Source of the DNA: BOG-1112 sp964611335
GTDB lineage: Bacteria; Bdellovibrionota_B; Oligoflexia; Oligoflexales; Bog-1112
Direction of reading: 5' to 3'
Assembly (NCBI GenBank): GCA_964611335.1
Contig: CAZSXR010000001.1
Span: 496,001-560,000 of the forward strand
Length of the DNA stretch: 64,000 bases
In this document: one piece after another, positions 26,087-35,916 of the stretch
Numbering within the stretch: the first letter of the stretch is position 1
Layout: each line of letters starts with the position of its first letter
Notes under the pieces: generated by a model
The model's database searches: none
Told to the model about the DNA's origin: nothing
Seen by the model: the letters and a program-made list of their open reading frames with translations, nothing else
Translations under genes and position numbers: made by a program

Positions 26087-27061
26087 TTAGAGCATTTTTT
26101 TCAAAACATCTTCCAACATCTGTTCGTTATGTCCGTAAACTTTACGTCCATTGAAGTAGATTGCAGGTGTTCCATCAACACCGATGCGTTCCCCTTCGCT
26201 TCTTGAAAGATCTACTTTTTTAGTAGTTTCAGGAGAACTCAAACAGGCTTCGAAGTCTTTCATGTTTAACTTCAACTTTTTTGCAAATTCTACGGGAGAG
26301 TTGTTGTTGAGATTGCTGTCACCAAAAGCCATGTAGTGATAGTCCCAGAATTTTTTCTGCTGGTCTGCGCATACAGCTCCCTCTGCAACTTTTTTAGAAA
26401 CTCCAGAACGATCTAAAGGGAAGTCCATGTATACAAACTGAACTTTGCTTTTGTATTTTTCATAAAGGCTTTTCAGCGCTTTAGAAGCGTCCCTGCAGTG
26501 CGGACATTTGTAATCTGCAAATTCAACGATAGTAACTTTGCCTTTTTCATTACCCTTTGTGGGGAAACCTTTGACGCTTATGTTTTGAACAGGTGCTTCA
26601 GGTTCTGTTAACGTCAGCTGAAATTTACCGCTTTCTTTTATCTTCTTAATTTTTTCAGCTCGGACTTTTTCATTTTCCTGATTTTGCAAATAGTGAAGTA
26701 CATCTGTTTTTATAGAGTCAAAATCACGACCGCCGAGTCGTGCCTTGTTTTCTTCATACCAAGCTTTTGCTTGCTTTTCGCTCACTTCCTTGCCTTTGAA
26801 GGTCTCTTCTTCATATTTTTCGACACTAACGCCTTTTTTCTTAGCTTCCTGCTCGACATATTCCGTCATGATCTGAGCGTCGATCACTCGCTGTAAATTT
26901 TCATAGGCTTGGTGCTGTATATCGTAGGCAGATTGTTTGAGTGCGGGAGAAAAATCGTGAGAAGTATAAGACTTGCCATTGAGTTTGTACAAAACGGGAT
27001 CATCCGCAAAAAGATTGGAGGAAAGGGAAAGGGCGAGTCCCCACAGAAGAGAGCGTTTCAT
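26087..27061 (-). CDS. Exported SurA-like/DsbA-family thiol oxidoreductase
   Basis: 324 residues from ATG 27061, 6 bases after AAGGA; an ATG two codons earlier is overlapped by that site. Signal peptide MKRSLLWGLALSLSSNLFA. Residues about 25-145 are helical and charged and resemble the N-terminal chaperone part of SurA/PrsA-type proteins. Residues 160-324 are a DsbA-like thioredoxin fold with the active site CPHC (186-189) and a cis-proline VDGTPAIYF. It probably forms or shuffles disulfides in periplasmic proteins, and the Cys-rich secreted proteins in this window are plausible clients. It lies 53 bases after the L,D-transpeptidase gene in the same direction, so may be in that operon. Confidence 0.85.
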   Translation of the reverse strand: MKRSLLWGLALSLSSNLFADDPVLYKLNGKSYTSHDFSPALKQSAYDIQHQAYENLQRVIDAQIMTEYVEQEAKKKGVSVEKYEEETFKGKEVSEKQAKAWYEENKARLGGRDFDSIKTDVLHYLQNQENEKVRAEKIKKIKESGKFQLTLTEPEAPVQNISVKGFPTKGNEKGKVTIVEFADYKCPHCRDASKALKSLYEKYKSKVQFVYMDFPLDRSGVSKKVAEGAVCADQQKKFWDYHYMAFGDSNLNNNSPVEFAKKLKLNMKDFEACLSSPETTKKVDLSRSEGERIGVDGTPAIYFNGRKVYGHNEQMLEDVLKKML

Positions 27062-27114
27062 AGACATTCCTTAAAATGAGTAAACCGACATAACGAAGTC
27101 GAAAGTGTATAGAG

Positions 27115-28065
27115 CTAAGGTTTTTCTGTCAATATAGTGCCGAGTTCCTGCAATTTAGGTTCTGAAAAACTAAGCTTGTTCAAAGAGGTTTTAGCAAAAG
27201 TCTCGCGAAGTATTTTCCAATGACCCCCTTCTTTCTGCCAGTAAAGAACTTTTCTTCCATCGCTTTTGAAACGTTTATCACCATGAAAGCTTTGATTCAT
27301 AATGGCTATAGCATATTTGGGGTGTGAAAGGACTCTGAGTGTTCGGGTTTTGAGAGAGATGTTTTTGTAGGACTTGAAAACACGGGATTTGTAGTTTTCA
27401 TAAGCTTTTTTGCTTTTTCCCTTTTGCTCGAATTTATTTGAATAAAAATCTATATACCGCGCGAGGTCTCGTTTGCTCCAGGAATCTATCCACTGTGACG
27501 TGAGTTCAAAAACTTCTTTGAGATCCTGCGGGTCGTTGATTTGCTTTGCATCTTTGGAAATCACAACAATTCCCTGTTGCGGAACAAGCCAGTTTTTCAG
27601 TTTGACAATTTCATCGTTGTAAAAAGCAACGCAACCTTCCGTTACATTTTCCGCAGCAATACGGTTATCATCTCCCGCGCCATGTAGCCAGATACCAGAA
27701 CCAGTTTTGCCTTCCATCTGATCTATCAAGTTGGGGAAGTCGAGAGGGACTGCTACTCGTCCATATTTTTTGATGTAAAGACTTTGTTCAGGAACATGAG
27801 AGAGTGTGAAATAAATTCCTTCTGGTGTTCGGTTGTCACCTCGTCGAAGCTTATCCCCTTTTTCTTTCCCAATTGCGATGCGGAAACTTTGCAATGCATG
27901 AGGTTCTTTCGGAAACAAAGGGAGTGTGTACAAAGTTGCACGCAGAGAATCTTTTTCAATAGACAACCACACCAACTCATCTTCGATAGTAGGTAGGGAA
28001 CTTGTATTCGTCGCATGAAGGGTGAAGGAAAAGCAAAAGCCAGTGATCCAAAACAACTTTAACAT
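27115..28065 (-). CDS. L,D-transpeptidase (YkuD) with NTF2-like tail
   Basis: 316 residues, signal peptide (MLKLFWITGFCFSFTLHA). The YkuD domain (about 30-170) shows IWLHGAGDDNRI and the catalytic ENVTEGCVAFYNDE, with the H-G ... G-C pattern of L,D-transpeptidases that cross-link peptidoglycan or attach proteins to it. Residues about 190-300 form an NTF2-like/DUF4440-type domain (SWSKRDLARYIDFYSNKF, GHWKILRET), a known companion of YkuD domains. RBS AAAAGGAG. It lies 13 bases after the RluD-type gene and ahead of the DsbA-like gene, giving a likely three-gene unit. Acts in the periplasm. Confidence 0.88.
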   Translation of the reverse strand: MLKLFWITGFCFSFTLHATNTSSLPTIEDELVWLSIEKDSLRATLYTLPLFPKEPHALQSFRIAIGKEKGDKLRRGDNRTPEGIYFTLSHVPEQSLYIKKYGRVAVPLDFPNLIDQMEGKTGSGIWLHGAGDDNRIAAENVTEGCVAFYNDEIVKLKNWLVPQQGIVVISKDAKQINDPQDLKEVFELTSQWIDSWSKRDLARYIDFYSNKFEQKGKSKKAYENYKSRVFKSYKNISLKTRTLRVLSHPKYAIAIMNQSFHGDKRFKSDGRKVLYWQKEGGHWKILRETFAKTSLNKLSFSEPKLQELGTILTEKP

Positions 28066-28078
28066 AAGAGACTCCTTT

Positions 28079-29098
28079 TCAATGATCTTGGAGAGGGCTT
28101 AGTAAATTTAAGATATTTTGAAAGTCTTCAGGAAGTGGTGCCTCAAACACCATTTCCTTACCACTAAGAGGATGTATAAAACCTAAAATTCTTGCGTGAA
28201 GCATCTGTCTTTTAAGTGAAGATATTTGTTTTCTCAGTTCCATCGAGAAAGATTTAGGCCATTCATGGGGGGTGTTGTAGATCGGATCTCCCAACACAGG
28301 ACACATAAGATCTTTGCTATGCACACGTATCTGATGTGTACGCCCTGTTCTTAGAGTGATGGAAGCAAGTGTGAGTCGGGATTGGTAGCTTGCTTTTTTT
28401 ACGAACAAACTTTTTGCAAGTCTGTAACCCGTCCCTTCTTTTGGCTCCTGACCAAAACGTTCTTTGAAATCTTTGGCACTGATAGAAGCAAAACGTTTGC
28501 GATGTACAGGATCACGATAGAGATAACTTTCATGTTCGATACGATCCTGTTTTAGTAATCCATCGAGAATTGCGATATATTCCCGTTGATTTTGCTTGTT
28601 TGCAAATTGCTTAGAAAGATGAGATTGTGCGTGTTCGTTTTTGGCATAAACCATAACGCCCGTAGTATCCTTGTCCAATCTATGTACGATGCCAGGTCGA
28701 ATATTCTCTCCAGCTTCTGTTTGTGTTCTTCCAAGCCAATGAAAAACACCTTCGATCAAAGTGGGCTCTTGAGTTCCGGCGCCTGGATGAACACTGATTC
28801 CTGCTGATTTGTTGAGAACCAAAAGGTCTTCGTCTTCATAAAGTATATCAAGTTTCATGGGGTGAGGTGTGATTCTTGCGGAAGGAATTTCTTTGTCGAT
28901 CTCAATATGTATCGATTGACCTTCTTTAAGAATCCAGTTGGCTTTGACATTTTTCCCGTCGACAAGGATTTTACTGCGTCGAATCAACTTTTGAATCTTT
29001 GCTCTGCTGAGATGGGGAAGTTCACTGGCTAACCATATGTCTAATCGTTGACTTTGAGCATTCGAAGGAACATCGAGATTGAAAATTTTGTCTGACAA
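28079..29098 (-). CDS. rluD: RluA/RluD-family 23S rRNA pseudouridine synthase
   Basis: 339 residues. An N-terminal S4 RNA-binding domain (SRAKIQKLIRRSKILVDGK) is followed by the catalytic motif GIVHRLDKDTTGVMVYAKN, with the catalytic Asp in H-R-L-D, and the late TGRTHQIRVH motif. RluD makes pseudouridines 1911, 1915 and 1917 in helix 69 of 23S rRNA; the length and S4 domain fit RluD better than RluA, but other members are possible. The start is TTG at 29098, with AAGGG 7 bases upstream. First gene of a probable unit with the L,D-transpeptidase. Confidence 0.85.
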   Translation of the reverse strand: MSDKIFNLDVPSNAQSQRLDIWLASELPHLSRAKIQKLIRRSKILVDGKNVKANWILKEGQSIHIEIDKEIPSARITPHPMKLDILYEDEDLLVLNKSAGISVHPGAGTQEPTLIEGVFHWLGRTQTEAGENIRPGIVHRLDKDTTGVMVYAKNEHAQSHLSKQFANKQNQREYIAILDGLLKQDRIEHESYLYRDPVHRKRFASISAKDFKERFGQEPKEGTGYRLAKSLFVKKASYQSRLTLASITLRTGRTHQIRVHSKDLMCPVLGDPIYNTPHEWPKSFSMELRKQISSLKRQMLHARILGFIHPLSGKEMVFEAPLPEDFQNILNLLSPLQDH

Positions 29099-29216
29099 GA
29101 GTCAACCCTTTATTTTTTAATAAGGTCCTTTTGTTTTTTATCATTCTATCAAATGTTCAAATGAAAGGTCTTCCAAAAAGATCCGATGATGTGAATGGAT
29201 AAAAGGGCTAAAGACT

Positions 29217-30683
29217 ATGATTTCCAATGAAAATTTGCAACGAGATTTTGATTTAGTGGTAGTCGGAAGTGGGGCTGCTGGAATTCATGCTGCCATTCAA
29301 GCTGCAAAAATTCACAAACGTGTTTGTATCGTCGAGCGTAATCCCCATCGTATCGGTGGCTCATGGATTCACACGGGAACTATACCTTCTAAAACTCTTA
29401 GAGAAGGCCTCGCAGCTGTTTACAGCTTGCAAGAGCATATGGGAAAGGCGTGGGTAGAGCGTCTTGTTCAAGATTTACAAGCAGGGCAACTGATCCAGCA
29501 TGCGCGTCAAGTTGGAGAACAGGAAGAAGCCAACTTACAAGAATACATTCGCAACAATCAAATTCAAATTCTTCATGGGGATGCATTCATAGAGAATGCT
29601 TATTCCGTTCGAGTGAATGCACAATCGCATTCGAAGTTGATTTCAACAAATTTCATTTTCATAGCAACGGGATCTCAACCTGACAGACCGGAATATATAG
29701 CTTTTGATGGATGGAGAGTGATTGACTCCGACGATATTTTCAATTTGGAAGCATTACCCAAAACTATGGTGATTTACGGAGCAGGTGTTATTGGATGCGA
29801 GTATGCTTGTATATTTGCTGCGTTGGGCGTGGAGGTGACTTTAGTTCATGGAAGAGTGGAGATACTCCCTTATTGCGATCGAGAGATTATAGGTGAATTG
29901 CAAAGCATTATGGGGCATTTGGGAGTGCGGTTCAAACTTGGTACCCGCATCATACAGGCACAAAGTCACGGTCCTCATGTGAAGATGCAGTTGGGTGACG
30001 ATATTTTAGAAAGCGATTTACTTTTGTGGACAGCGGGAAGAAATCCACAGTCACAGCATTTAGGATTAGAAGCTTTGGGAATCGATGTTGATGAAAGGCG
30101 TGCAATTAAAGTCAATGAGAACTTCCAAACTGTGATCCCGAGTATTTACGCAGGAGGGGATGTTGTCGGATCTCCCGCTCTTGCAGCAACGGCAGTTCAA
30201 CAGGGACGTTTTGTTGCCTGTCATGCTTTCGGAAGCAGTCTTGGTTCTTTTCCCAAAGATTATCCCATCGGTATTTACACCATTCCCGAATGTTCGATGG
30301 TGGGTAAGACGGAAGAAGCCCTGGTGAAGGAAGGAAGAGACTACGTAGTAGGGAGAGCTTATTACAAAGAGATTGCGCGAAGTATCATGGGTGGACAAAC
30401 CCACGGACTTTTGAAAATATTGATAGATAAGAAAACACACGAAATTTTGGGAGTTCATATCGTCGGAGATGATGCGTGCAATCTTGTACACATCGGACTT
30501 GCTTTTATGACGAAGAATGGAAGGGCTCAGGATTTCGTGAACATGGTTTTCAACTACCCTACTTTAGCAGAAGGCTATCGCATAGCTGCGTTCAATGGGT
30601 TGAACAAGATCTTTACGGATGGGGTGATTAAGGCTCCTCCTTTTGAGAGGAGGAAGAACGCTTATTCTTCGATTAAGAGTTGA
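29217..30683 (+). CDS. sthA: Soluble pyridine nucleotide transhydrogenase (Si-specific)
   Basis: 488 residues. FAD-binding VVVGSGAAGIHAAIQAAK at the N-terminus, then GGSWIHTGTIPSKTLREG, where dihydrolipoamide-type relatives have a redox-active CXXXXC but SthA has no such pair; both cysteines are missing here. A second Rossmann motif YGAGVIGCEYACIFAALG binds the nicotinamide nucleotide, and SIYAGGDVVGSPALA and the dimerisation domain follow. It moves hydride between NADPH and NAD in the cytosol. RBS AAGGG. Housekeeping gene with ordinary composition, at the edge of the AT-rich island that follows. Confidence 0.85.
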   Translation: MISNENLQRDFDLVVVGSGAAGIHAAIQAAKIHKRVCIVERNPHRIGGSWIHTGTIPSKTLREGLAAVYSLQEHMGKAWVERLVQDLQAGQLIQHARQVGEQEEANLQEYIRNNQIQILHGDAFIENAYSVRVNAQSHSKLISTNFIFIATGSQPDRPEYIAFDGWRVIDSDDIFNLEALPKTMVIYGAGVIGCEYACIFAALGVEVTLVHGRVEILPYCDREIIGELQSIMGHLGVRFKLGTRIIQAQSHGPHVKMQLGDDILESDLLLWTAGRNPQSQHLGLEALGIDVDERRAIKVNENFQTVIPSIYAGGDVVGSPALAATAVQQGRFVACHAFGSSLGSFPKDYPIGIYTIPECSMVGKTEEALVKEGRDYVVGRAYYKEIARSIMGGQTHGLLKILIDKKTHEILGVHIVGDDACNLVHIGLAFMTKNGRAQDFVNMVFNYPTLAEGYRIAAFNGLNKIFTDGVIKAPPFERRKNAYSSIKS

Positions 30684-30739
30684 GTGACGGTAAGAGGAAA
30701 TTAGATTTTGAATTTATTTTATACAAATTAGAAAAAACT

Positions 30740-32593
30740 TTAAAAGTCTTCAGCAAAGTCGACATGTTGGTCTGGTCTAGCATTAGTTCCTCTGGTTCCA
30801 AGATGTTGGAGAACGGATGGTGAAGTTGCATATATTCCGAAGTTATTTTTTGTAAAATCGTGTACCAGATCCCAATCCCATAGCTTCCAATTACCTTTCG
30901 CAATAGTTTCTAATATATTATGTACATGATCTTTAAAAAACTTTGATGAATAGACAAAATTTACTCCCCCAACATCCTTTTTAGGGCAGAAAAAAAGCGA
31001 GGAGTTTACAACTGTGCAGCATTTTGTTTGAATTTCATGGTAATCATGTAAATTTGCGCATCCGATAGTCTCATGAGACTGAGTATTAAAACCTGTAACT
31101 AGAAAATTTTCATTACCTCTAATTTTTTTGATTTCTTCATGAGTGGTCAATAAAGTATTTAGCCAATCTTTTTTTAGATACATATCAGGATCTAAATTCA
31201 TTATGTAGTCTACTTTATCTCGTATAAGATTCATCCCTGTTAACATAGATTTAAGGAGCCCGCTATTTTTTAATAATTTAATTTTCACAAGTGTTGCTTT
31301 TGAGAGTTTGAATTGATTGATTATGTTATATGTTTCTTCGGTTTTACTTTTGTCATCTACCACAATAAAGATGACGTTGTCTCCTAGAGATGAGTTTTCC
31401 AATGACTGGATTGATGTTTTCAAGACATCAGGTCTTTCCCAAACTGTCATGACGACACCTGCTTTGTAGTGTCTCTTAGGAAGTTCTACTGGACCGTAGT
31501 CTTCTGGAAGTATTTGTTCAACCTTTTGTGGGATGTTTAATGGATTAAACAACTCTTTCAAATTTTTCTCAAAAATTTCAGTTTCGACTTGAAATTTTTG
31601 TAAAGACCGTTCAGATAAAAATTTCTTCATGGATATGTCAGAATTTACAGCATTGATTACTTGAGTATAAAGGTCTTCGGAATTGAAAGAAAAGAGGGGG
31701 GATTTGGCTTGACCCATTGTATCATTTAATAATATGGAAGGAGTTAAAAAACCACTATTTCTATTAATCATCTCGTTCATTGGCGGTGCATCGATAGTAA
31801 TATTAATTGCACCTCTCCCTCTTCCTTCGTTTAGATAGTGTCCAAAGCCTTCCACTTGACTCGGAGTGACAAAAAATCCTGCAGAATCCATCAGCTTATT
31901 GGCTTCTTCGAGGGGTAAATAGTGCGTATGTAAGGTTATATTTGAATGATTTTTTAATTTTTTAGGAGAATTTTCTCCGACTAGATGTCTGTGAAAACAA
32001 TCATTTTCTTCTTTAACATCAATACAAGTCACAACAATGTGAGGGAGATCGGGATGTTTACGCCAGGTATCCAATACTAGACCTGTGTTTTTATAAGGGG
32101 ACTTTCCAGCTAAATGCACAAAGAGGTTATAGTCCTTTTTAATATGTGAATTAAAAGCAATTTTAGAGGTAAATCCAAGAAAGCGAACTTCAGCCTTTAA
32201 AGAGTTGTCGATTTTAAATTGTTTTATAACTTTCATACATAATTGTGTTTTACATAACAGCATATCTATATTCTTATATGTAGCAGATGGACCAATTTGT
32301 TCTTGGTTAACCAAAAGCATATTTCGACTTGCTTTTTCTAAGAATTCTTGATGTACCACTTCCATAAATATATTTACATCAGCTTTTCTTTCTGGTTCTT
32401 CATCTTGAGAGATCACGTGAAATTGATGCTCTAATGAAGAGCGGAGGATATCATAGTCTTGCTTTAGACCTTTTGAATTCTCGAGGAATATACGAATTGT
32501 TGAGTCCTTAGTGAGACCACTATCAATAGTGTTTCGATCATTTTTTATTGCACAAGATGTGATTGTTAAAATTAAAAAAAATTTCGAAAGCAT
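30740..32593 (-). CDS. Exported two-domain glycosyltransferase (GT4-like + GT2-like), lipoprotein
   Basis: 617 residues. The signal sequence MLSKFFLILTITSC gives a lipobox ITSC with Ala at +2. The first half (about 60-350) is GT4/GT-B-like: HLAGKSPYKNT, LPLEEANKLMDSAGFFVTPS, QVEGFGHYLNEGRGRGA. The second half (about 370-617) is a GT2/GT-A fold: AGVVMTVWERPDVLKTSI, IFIVVDDKSKTEE, DYIMNLDPDMYLKKDW with a D-x-D, then a C-terminal WDWDLVHDF. It shares its first half with the divergent gene at 32854, so they are paralogues. Nucleotide sugars are cytosolic, so a surface-anchored glycosyltransferase would need to act elsewhere, for example inside a host or prey cell. RBS AAGGAG. Confidence 0.75.
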   Translation of the reverse strand: MLSKFFLILTITSCAIKNDRNTIDSGLTKDSTIRIFLENSKGLKQDYDILRSSLEHQFHVISQDEEPERKADVNIFMEVVHQEFLEKASRNMLLVNQEQIGPSATYKNIDMLLCKTQLCMKVIKQFKIDNSLKAEVRFLGFTSKIAFNSHIKKDYNLFVHLAGKSPYKNTGLVLDTWRKHPDLPHIVVTCIDVKEENDCFHRHLVGENSPKKLKNHSNITLHTHYLPLEEANKLMDSAGFFVTPSQVEGFGHYLNEGRGRGAINITIDAPPMNEMINRNSGFLTPSILLNDTMGQAKSPLFSFNSEDLYTQVINAVNSDISMKKFLSERSLQKFQVETEIFEKNLKELFNPLNIPQKVEQILPEDYGPVELPKRHYKAGVVMTVWERPDVLKTSIQSLENSSLGDNVIFIVVDDKSKTEETYNIINQFKLSKATLVKIKLLKNSGLLKSMLTGMNLIRDKVDYIMNLDPDMYLKKDWLNTLLTTHEEIKKIRGNENFLVTGFNTQSHETIGCANLHDYHEIQTKCCTVVNSSLFFCPKKDVGGVNFVYSSKFFKDHVHNILETIAKGNWKLWDWDLVHDFTKNNFGIYATSPSVLQHLGTRGTNARPDQHVDFAEDF

Positions 32594-32853
32594 GAACTTG
32601 TCTCCTTAATTTATAATGATTCTATCATTATTGGAGGAACTGTTGAACTTAAGAAAATTAAATAATAAACTCAATGACAATTGAATATTTAAATAAGGTA
32701 TGTAATATATTAAGAGTGTTGTTTTTTTTATATTATTTTGTTTTTTATAAAATATACATTTTTATAATGTGAGAAATGATGGATAGACAAAAATGAAAAC
32801 AATTGCGAAAATATAACAAATATATACTTGTAAAACCTAGTAGTGAGGTATAG

Positions 32854-34017
32854 ATGTTTAATAGAAATGCTTACTGTCTGTTGTTGCTTTGTTCGTTATA
32901 TATTAACTCTTGTTCTTCTTCTAAAAAGCCTTCTTTGTCTGATAATTTATCTAAAAATTTACCAGAAACTATACATTCAGAGAATATTGACATCCAGTTT
33001 GATGTTCCCTATATCGTAACTTTGACCCCTATATCTTCCTCTAGCGATAAAAGTATAGATATCCGTGTGTTCGCAATGAAATCTCCTGGGATAAAGTTGG
33101 ATGAGAAGGTTTTTCTTAAAGCAATTTCTGAGAAATTTAATATATTTAAACATATTGATAAAGAAAATGCAAAAGTTGATATCAATTTATTTCTAGAACA
33201 TAGTAAATCAGATCATATAAAATATGCAAAAAACAATTGGATTTTAGTTAATCAAGAACAAATTTTTTTTAAAGACTTACCTGGAATAGATCTGGCATTC
33301 TGTCGTCATTCTTTGTGTACGGATCTTTTGAGAAAAATGGCGATTGAAAATAAATTTAAATATTCAGTTAAACAAATCTCATTCAGCTCATTTGCAGACA
33401 AAAATTTTGAATTTAAAAATCTAAATTTTGATGTTTTTTCGCATCCAGCAGGTAAGTCTCCTTACAAAAACACTAAGAAAGTTCTTAATGTTTGGAAAAA
33501 TAATCCCGATCTTCCAAAGTTGTATGTTACTTGTTATGGAGATTGTGAGAAAGAAGCCTTTCATGGAGATCATAAACAGCTAGAAGAAATTAAAAATCTT
33601 AAAAATGTTGTCTACTATGATAGTAGGCTTGAAGGATCTCCTTTTGAATTCATTGAAAAAATTGGTTTTGTAGTAGCACCCAGTGCTGTTGAGGGATATG
33701 GCCATTATATTAATGAAGTAAAAGGTCGAGGCGGTATTGTTATAACAACAGATGCAAATCCTATGAACGAATTAATTAAGCCTGAGTTTGGATTCTTATT
33801 ACCAGTTACTATAAATGGATATTATGGAAATGCTAGGTCCCCTCTAAATGAATTTAAAGAAGAAGATTTATTAAAATCTGTTCGTAAAGCTATGAGTCTT
33901 ACAGAGAGCAAAAAAAAGGACATGAGCATAAAAGCTAGAGAGTCATATAGACATGATTATGATACATTTCAAAAAACTATTAACGATATGCTTGAGCATT
34001 ACTTACAAAATAAGTGA
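32854..34017 (+). CDS. Exported GT4-like glycosyltransferase, lipoprotein
   Basis: 387 residues with lipoprotein signal MFNRNAYCLLLLCSLYINSC followed by Ser-Lys-rich sequence. Residues about 195-370 match the first half of the divergent 617-residue protein: HPAGKSPYKNT, NPDLPKLYVTC, VAPSAVEGYGHYINEVKGRG and DANPMNEL. The E-G-Y-G-H-Y-I-N-E-x-K-G-R-G stretch is like the nucleotide-sugar-binding E-x7-E region of GT-B enzymes. It lacks the GT2 half. The 260-bp AT-rich gap between the two divergent genes holds both promoters; nothing else was seen there. Likely duplicated and diverged. Function inferred as an exported sugar transferase. Confidence 0.7.
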   Translation: MFNRNAYCLLLLCSLYINSCSSSKKPSLSDNLSKNLPETIHSENIDIQFDVPYIVTLTPISSSSDKSIDIRVFAMKSPGIKLDEKVFLKAISEKFNIFKHIDKENAKVDINLFLEHSKSDHIKYAKNNWILVNQEQIFFKDLPGIDLAFCRHSLCTDLLRKMAIENKFKYSVKQISFSSFADKNFEFKNLNFDVFSHPAGKSPYKNTKKVLNVWKNNPDLPKLYVTCYGDCEKEAFHGDHKQLEEIKNLKNVVYYDSRLEGSPFEFIEKIGFVVAPSAVEGYGHYINEVKGRGGIVITTDANPMNELIKPEFGFLLPVTINGYYGNARSPLNEFKEEDLLKSVRKAMSLTESKKKDMSIKARESYRHDYDTFQKTINDMLEHYLQNK

Positions 34018-34174
34018 AGATTTTACTAACAAGATTTAAAACAGACTGAGTTTTTGAGTCTTAAAATTTTAGGATCTCAGTTTAGCATCAAGCAATCTTA
34101 ATTTAGAGATAAAAATGGCAAATTTTAGATTTTAGTAGCATTAAAATTCTAAGATGGTAGTGAGATTATAACTA

Positions 34175-35863
34175 ATGAAAAATAGAATTTTTATAACCAT
34201 TTTAAGAATTATATTGTCGGCTATAGTTCTTCAGAAAATGTATGCGTGTAGCATGTCAAGTGGAACTCCAAGAAATACAATAATTCCTAAATTAGAACTG
34301 AATGAAAGTAAAGATATTTGTGAAATTACTGTTTTTAAAAATAGAATTCGTGATCATTTCTATGAGATTAATTTAGAAAAATTGATTCAAGAAAAGAGAT
34401 TTCCCTGCAGGCTTCATTTTTCTGAAAAATATATAGATGTTATTGATGTTGTTTGGATTTCAAAAAATAATAAGGCAATGATTTTTAAAACTTCAAATGG
34501 TAAGCATATTTTTGTAAGTTATTTCGAGACAATTTCAAATTTTTGGAATGGGTATGCAGCTCTCAAGAGATTTTCAGGAAACTTCCCAATGATTAAATTC
34601 GAGAAAAGTGAAAATCCTCTTGAATTAGCGGAATATCTGTATGCCGATTTAAAGGTTGGGATAAGGAAAGTTTTTGACCCGAACAGGACTTCTGAATTTA
34701 ATAAGAAAGAGCATGCTAAATTCCTAGAATTTTCTGATAAATTTAACTTATTCAGAAGCTTTCTGTTTTACCCAGAAAATATAGTTGAATTAAATGACAA
34801 CTCTTGGTCTTTTATTTCAGTTTCGAAGAGGCCTATTCATCGGTTTGTCTTTGTAAAAGATCTTCAAAACGAACTTATAAAACATAATGGTGGAGATTTA
34901 GATTTAGAATTTTTGATAAATAAATTTCCATCACTTTCTGCGAATCCATTTAGTGAGAATATTAATATTAATCTAAAATTAGATAATGAGTTACGAAGGT
35001 CTCTAGTTGAAAAAAGGCTGTTAAAAGGTGATTTTGATTTATATTCATCTAAATATTTAAATCAAGATGATAATTGTTATAAGGTGTTATTTGAAAATTA
35101 CAAAAGATCGATAACTTATTTTGAAGATGTCATAGAACAGCAGCCATGTGTTTTTAAATTTACTAATCATTTTTTTAAAGTTGAGAAAATTCTAGGTAGT
35201 GGTTTTGCGAGTGTTATTTATAAGACTAGCGAAAATAAAGCGCTTAGGGTGGTATATGGTAAAGAATCAATCCATGATATGGGTATCTATTTAGAAATTT
35301 ACGAGGATTTGAAAAAACATGGTGTCCCAGTTGTTGATAGTTCAACTGATAGTTTTACTACTAATAATGTAGAGTTTATAATTCAAGATGTCCTAAAAAT
35401 TAAGCAAAACTTTTCTGAATTTAAGAGCAAATATAAAACTCATACCGAACTGTTAGATGCAAGAAGTGTAGTGGACTATAAAGCTCTCATAGAGTTTGTT
35501 GGAAAAGTTAGTGATTATATTTTTATTTCAGATGTTCATGAAAAGAATATTGTTCAGTTGGATAATGGTCAATGGATTCTTATGGACTTTGGATGTTCAA
35601 AGAATGTTCCTCCTTGTAGAATCGAAAATAAATATTTTCATTTTTTTAATATCGGGGATGAGTTGAGTGAAATTTTTTCAAAAACTAAACGAGAAGAAAT
35701 TTTTACATACTTGAAAAATAGTGGGCATCTAAGGGATGCTACACTCAATGTTCTAACAGATCCTGATCCTTCAATTATGAATTTTATGAAAGTTCCCGAT
35801 GAGTGGGAGGATGATTTTCGACAGGCAATACTGCTATCGCGTTTTGACAAAAGCATAAAATAA
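34175..35863 (+). CDS. Exported kinase-like lipoprotein
   Basis: 562 residues, signal sequence ending MYAC with Ser at +2. Residues about 30-320 are unrecognised and AT-rich in coding. From about 335 there is a kinase-like fold: VEKILGSGFASVIYKTS (Gly-loop), ALRVVYG with Arg358 where the invariant lysine is expected, a SDVHEKNIV catalytic loop (D-x-H-x-x-N, as in aminoglycoside-phosphotransferase or Bud32-type kinases) and LMDFGCSK. The Arg replacement also occurs in the exported kinase at 20931-22772, so the two may share ancestry in this trait. Substrate unknown. It lies 157 bases after the GT4-like gene and 53 before the HD-HAD-ART-like gene, all on the plus strand. Confidence 0.65.
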   Translation: MKNRIFITILRIILSAIVLQKMYACSMSSGTPRNTIIPKLELNESKDICEITVFKNRIRDHFYEINLEKLIQEKRFPCRLHFSEKYIDVIDVVWISKNNKAMIFKTSNGKHIFVSYFETISNFWNGYAALKRFSGNFPMIKFEKSENPLELAEYLYADLKVGIRKVFDPNRTSEFNKKEHAKFLEFSDKFNLFRSFLFYPENIVELNDNSWSFISVSKRPIHRFVFVKDLQNELIKHNGGDLDLEFLINKFPSLSANPFSENININLKLDNELRRSLVEKRLLKGDFDLYSSKYLNQDDNCYKVLFENYKRSITYFEDVIEQQPCVFKFTNHFFKVEKILGSGFASVIYKTSENKALRVVYGKESIHDMGIYLEIYEDLKKHGVPVVDSSTDSFTTNNVEFIIQDVLKIKQNFSEFKSKYKTHTELLDARSVVDYKALIEFVGKVSDYIFISDVHEKNIVQLDNGQWILMDFGCSKNVPPCRIENKYFHFFNIGDELSEIFSKTKREEIFTYLKNSGHLRDATLNVLTDPDPSIMNFMKVPDEWEDDFRQAILLSRFDKSIK

Positions 35864-35916
35864 ACTACAAATTTAACAAATCAGTTGATCGTATAGTTAG
35901 GTTTTAGGGAGTTTGT

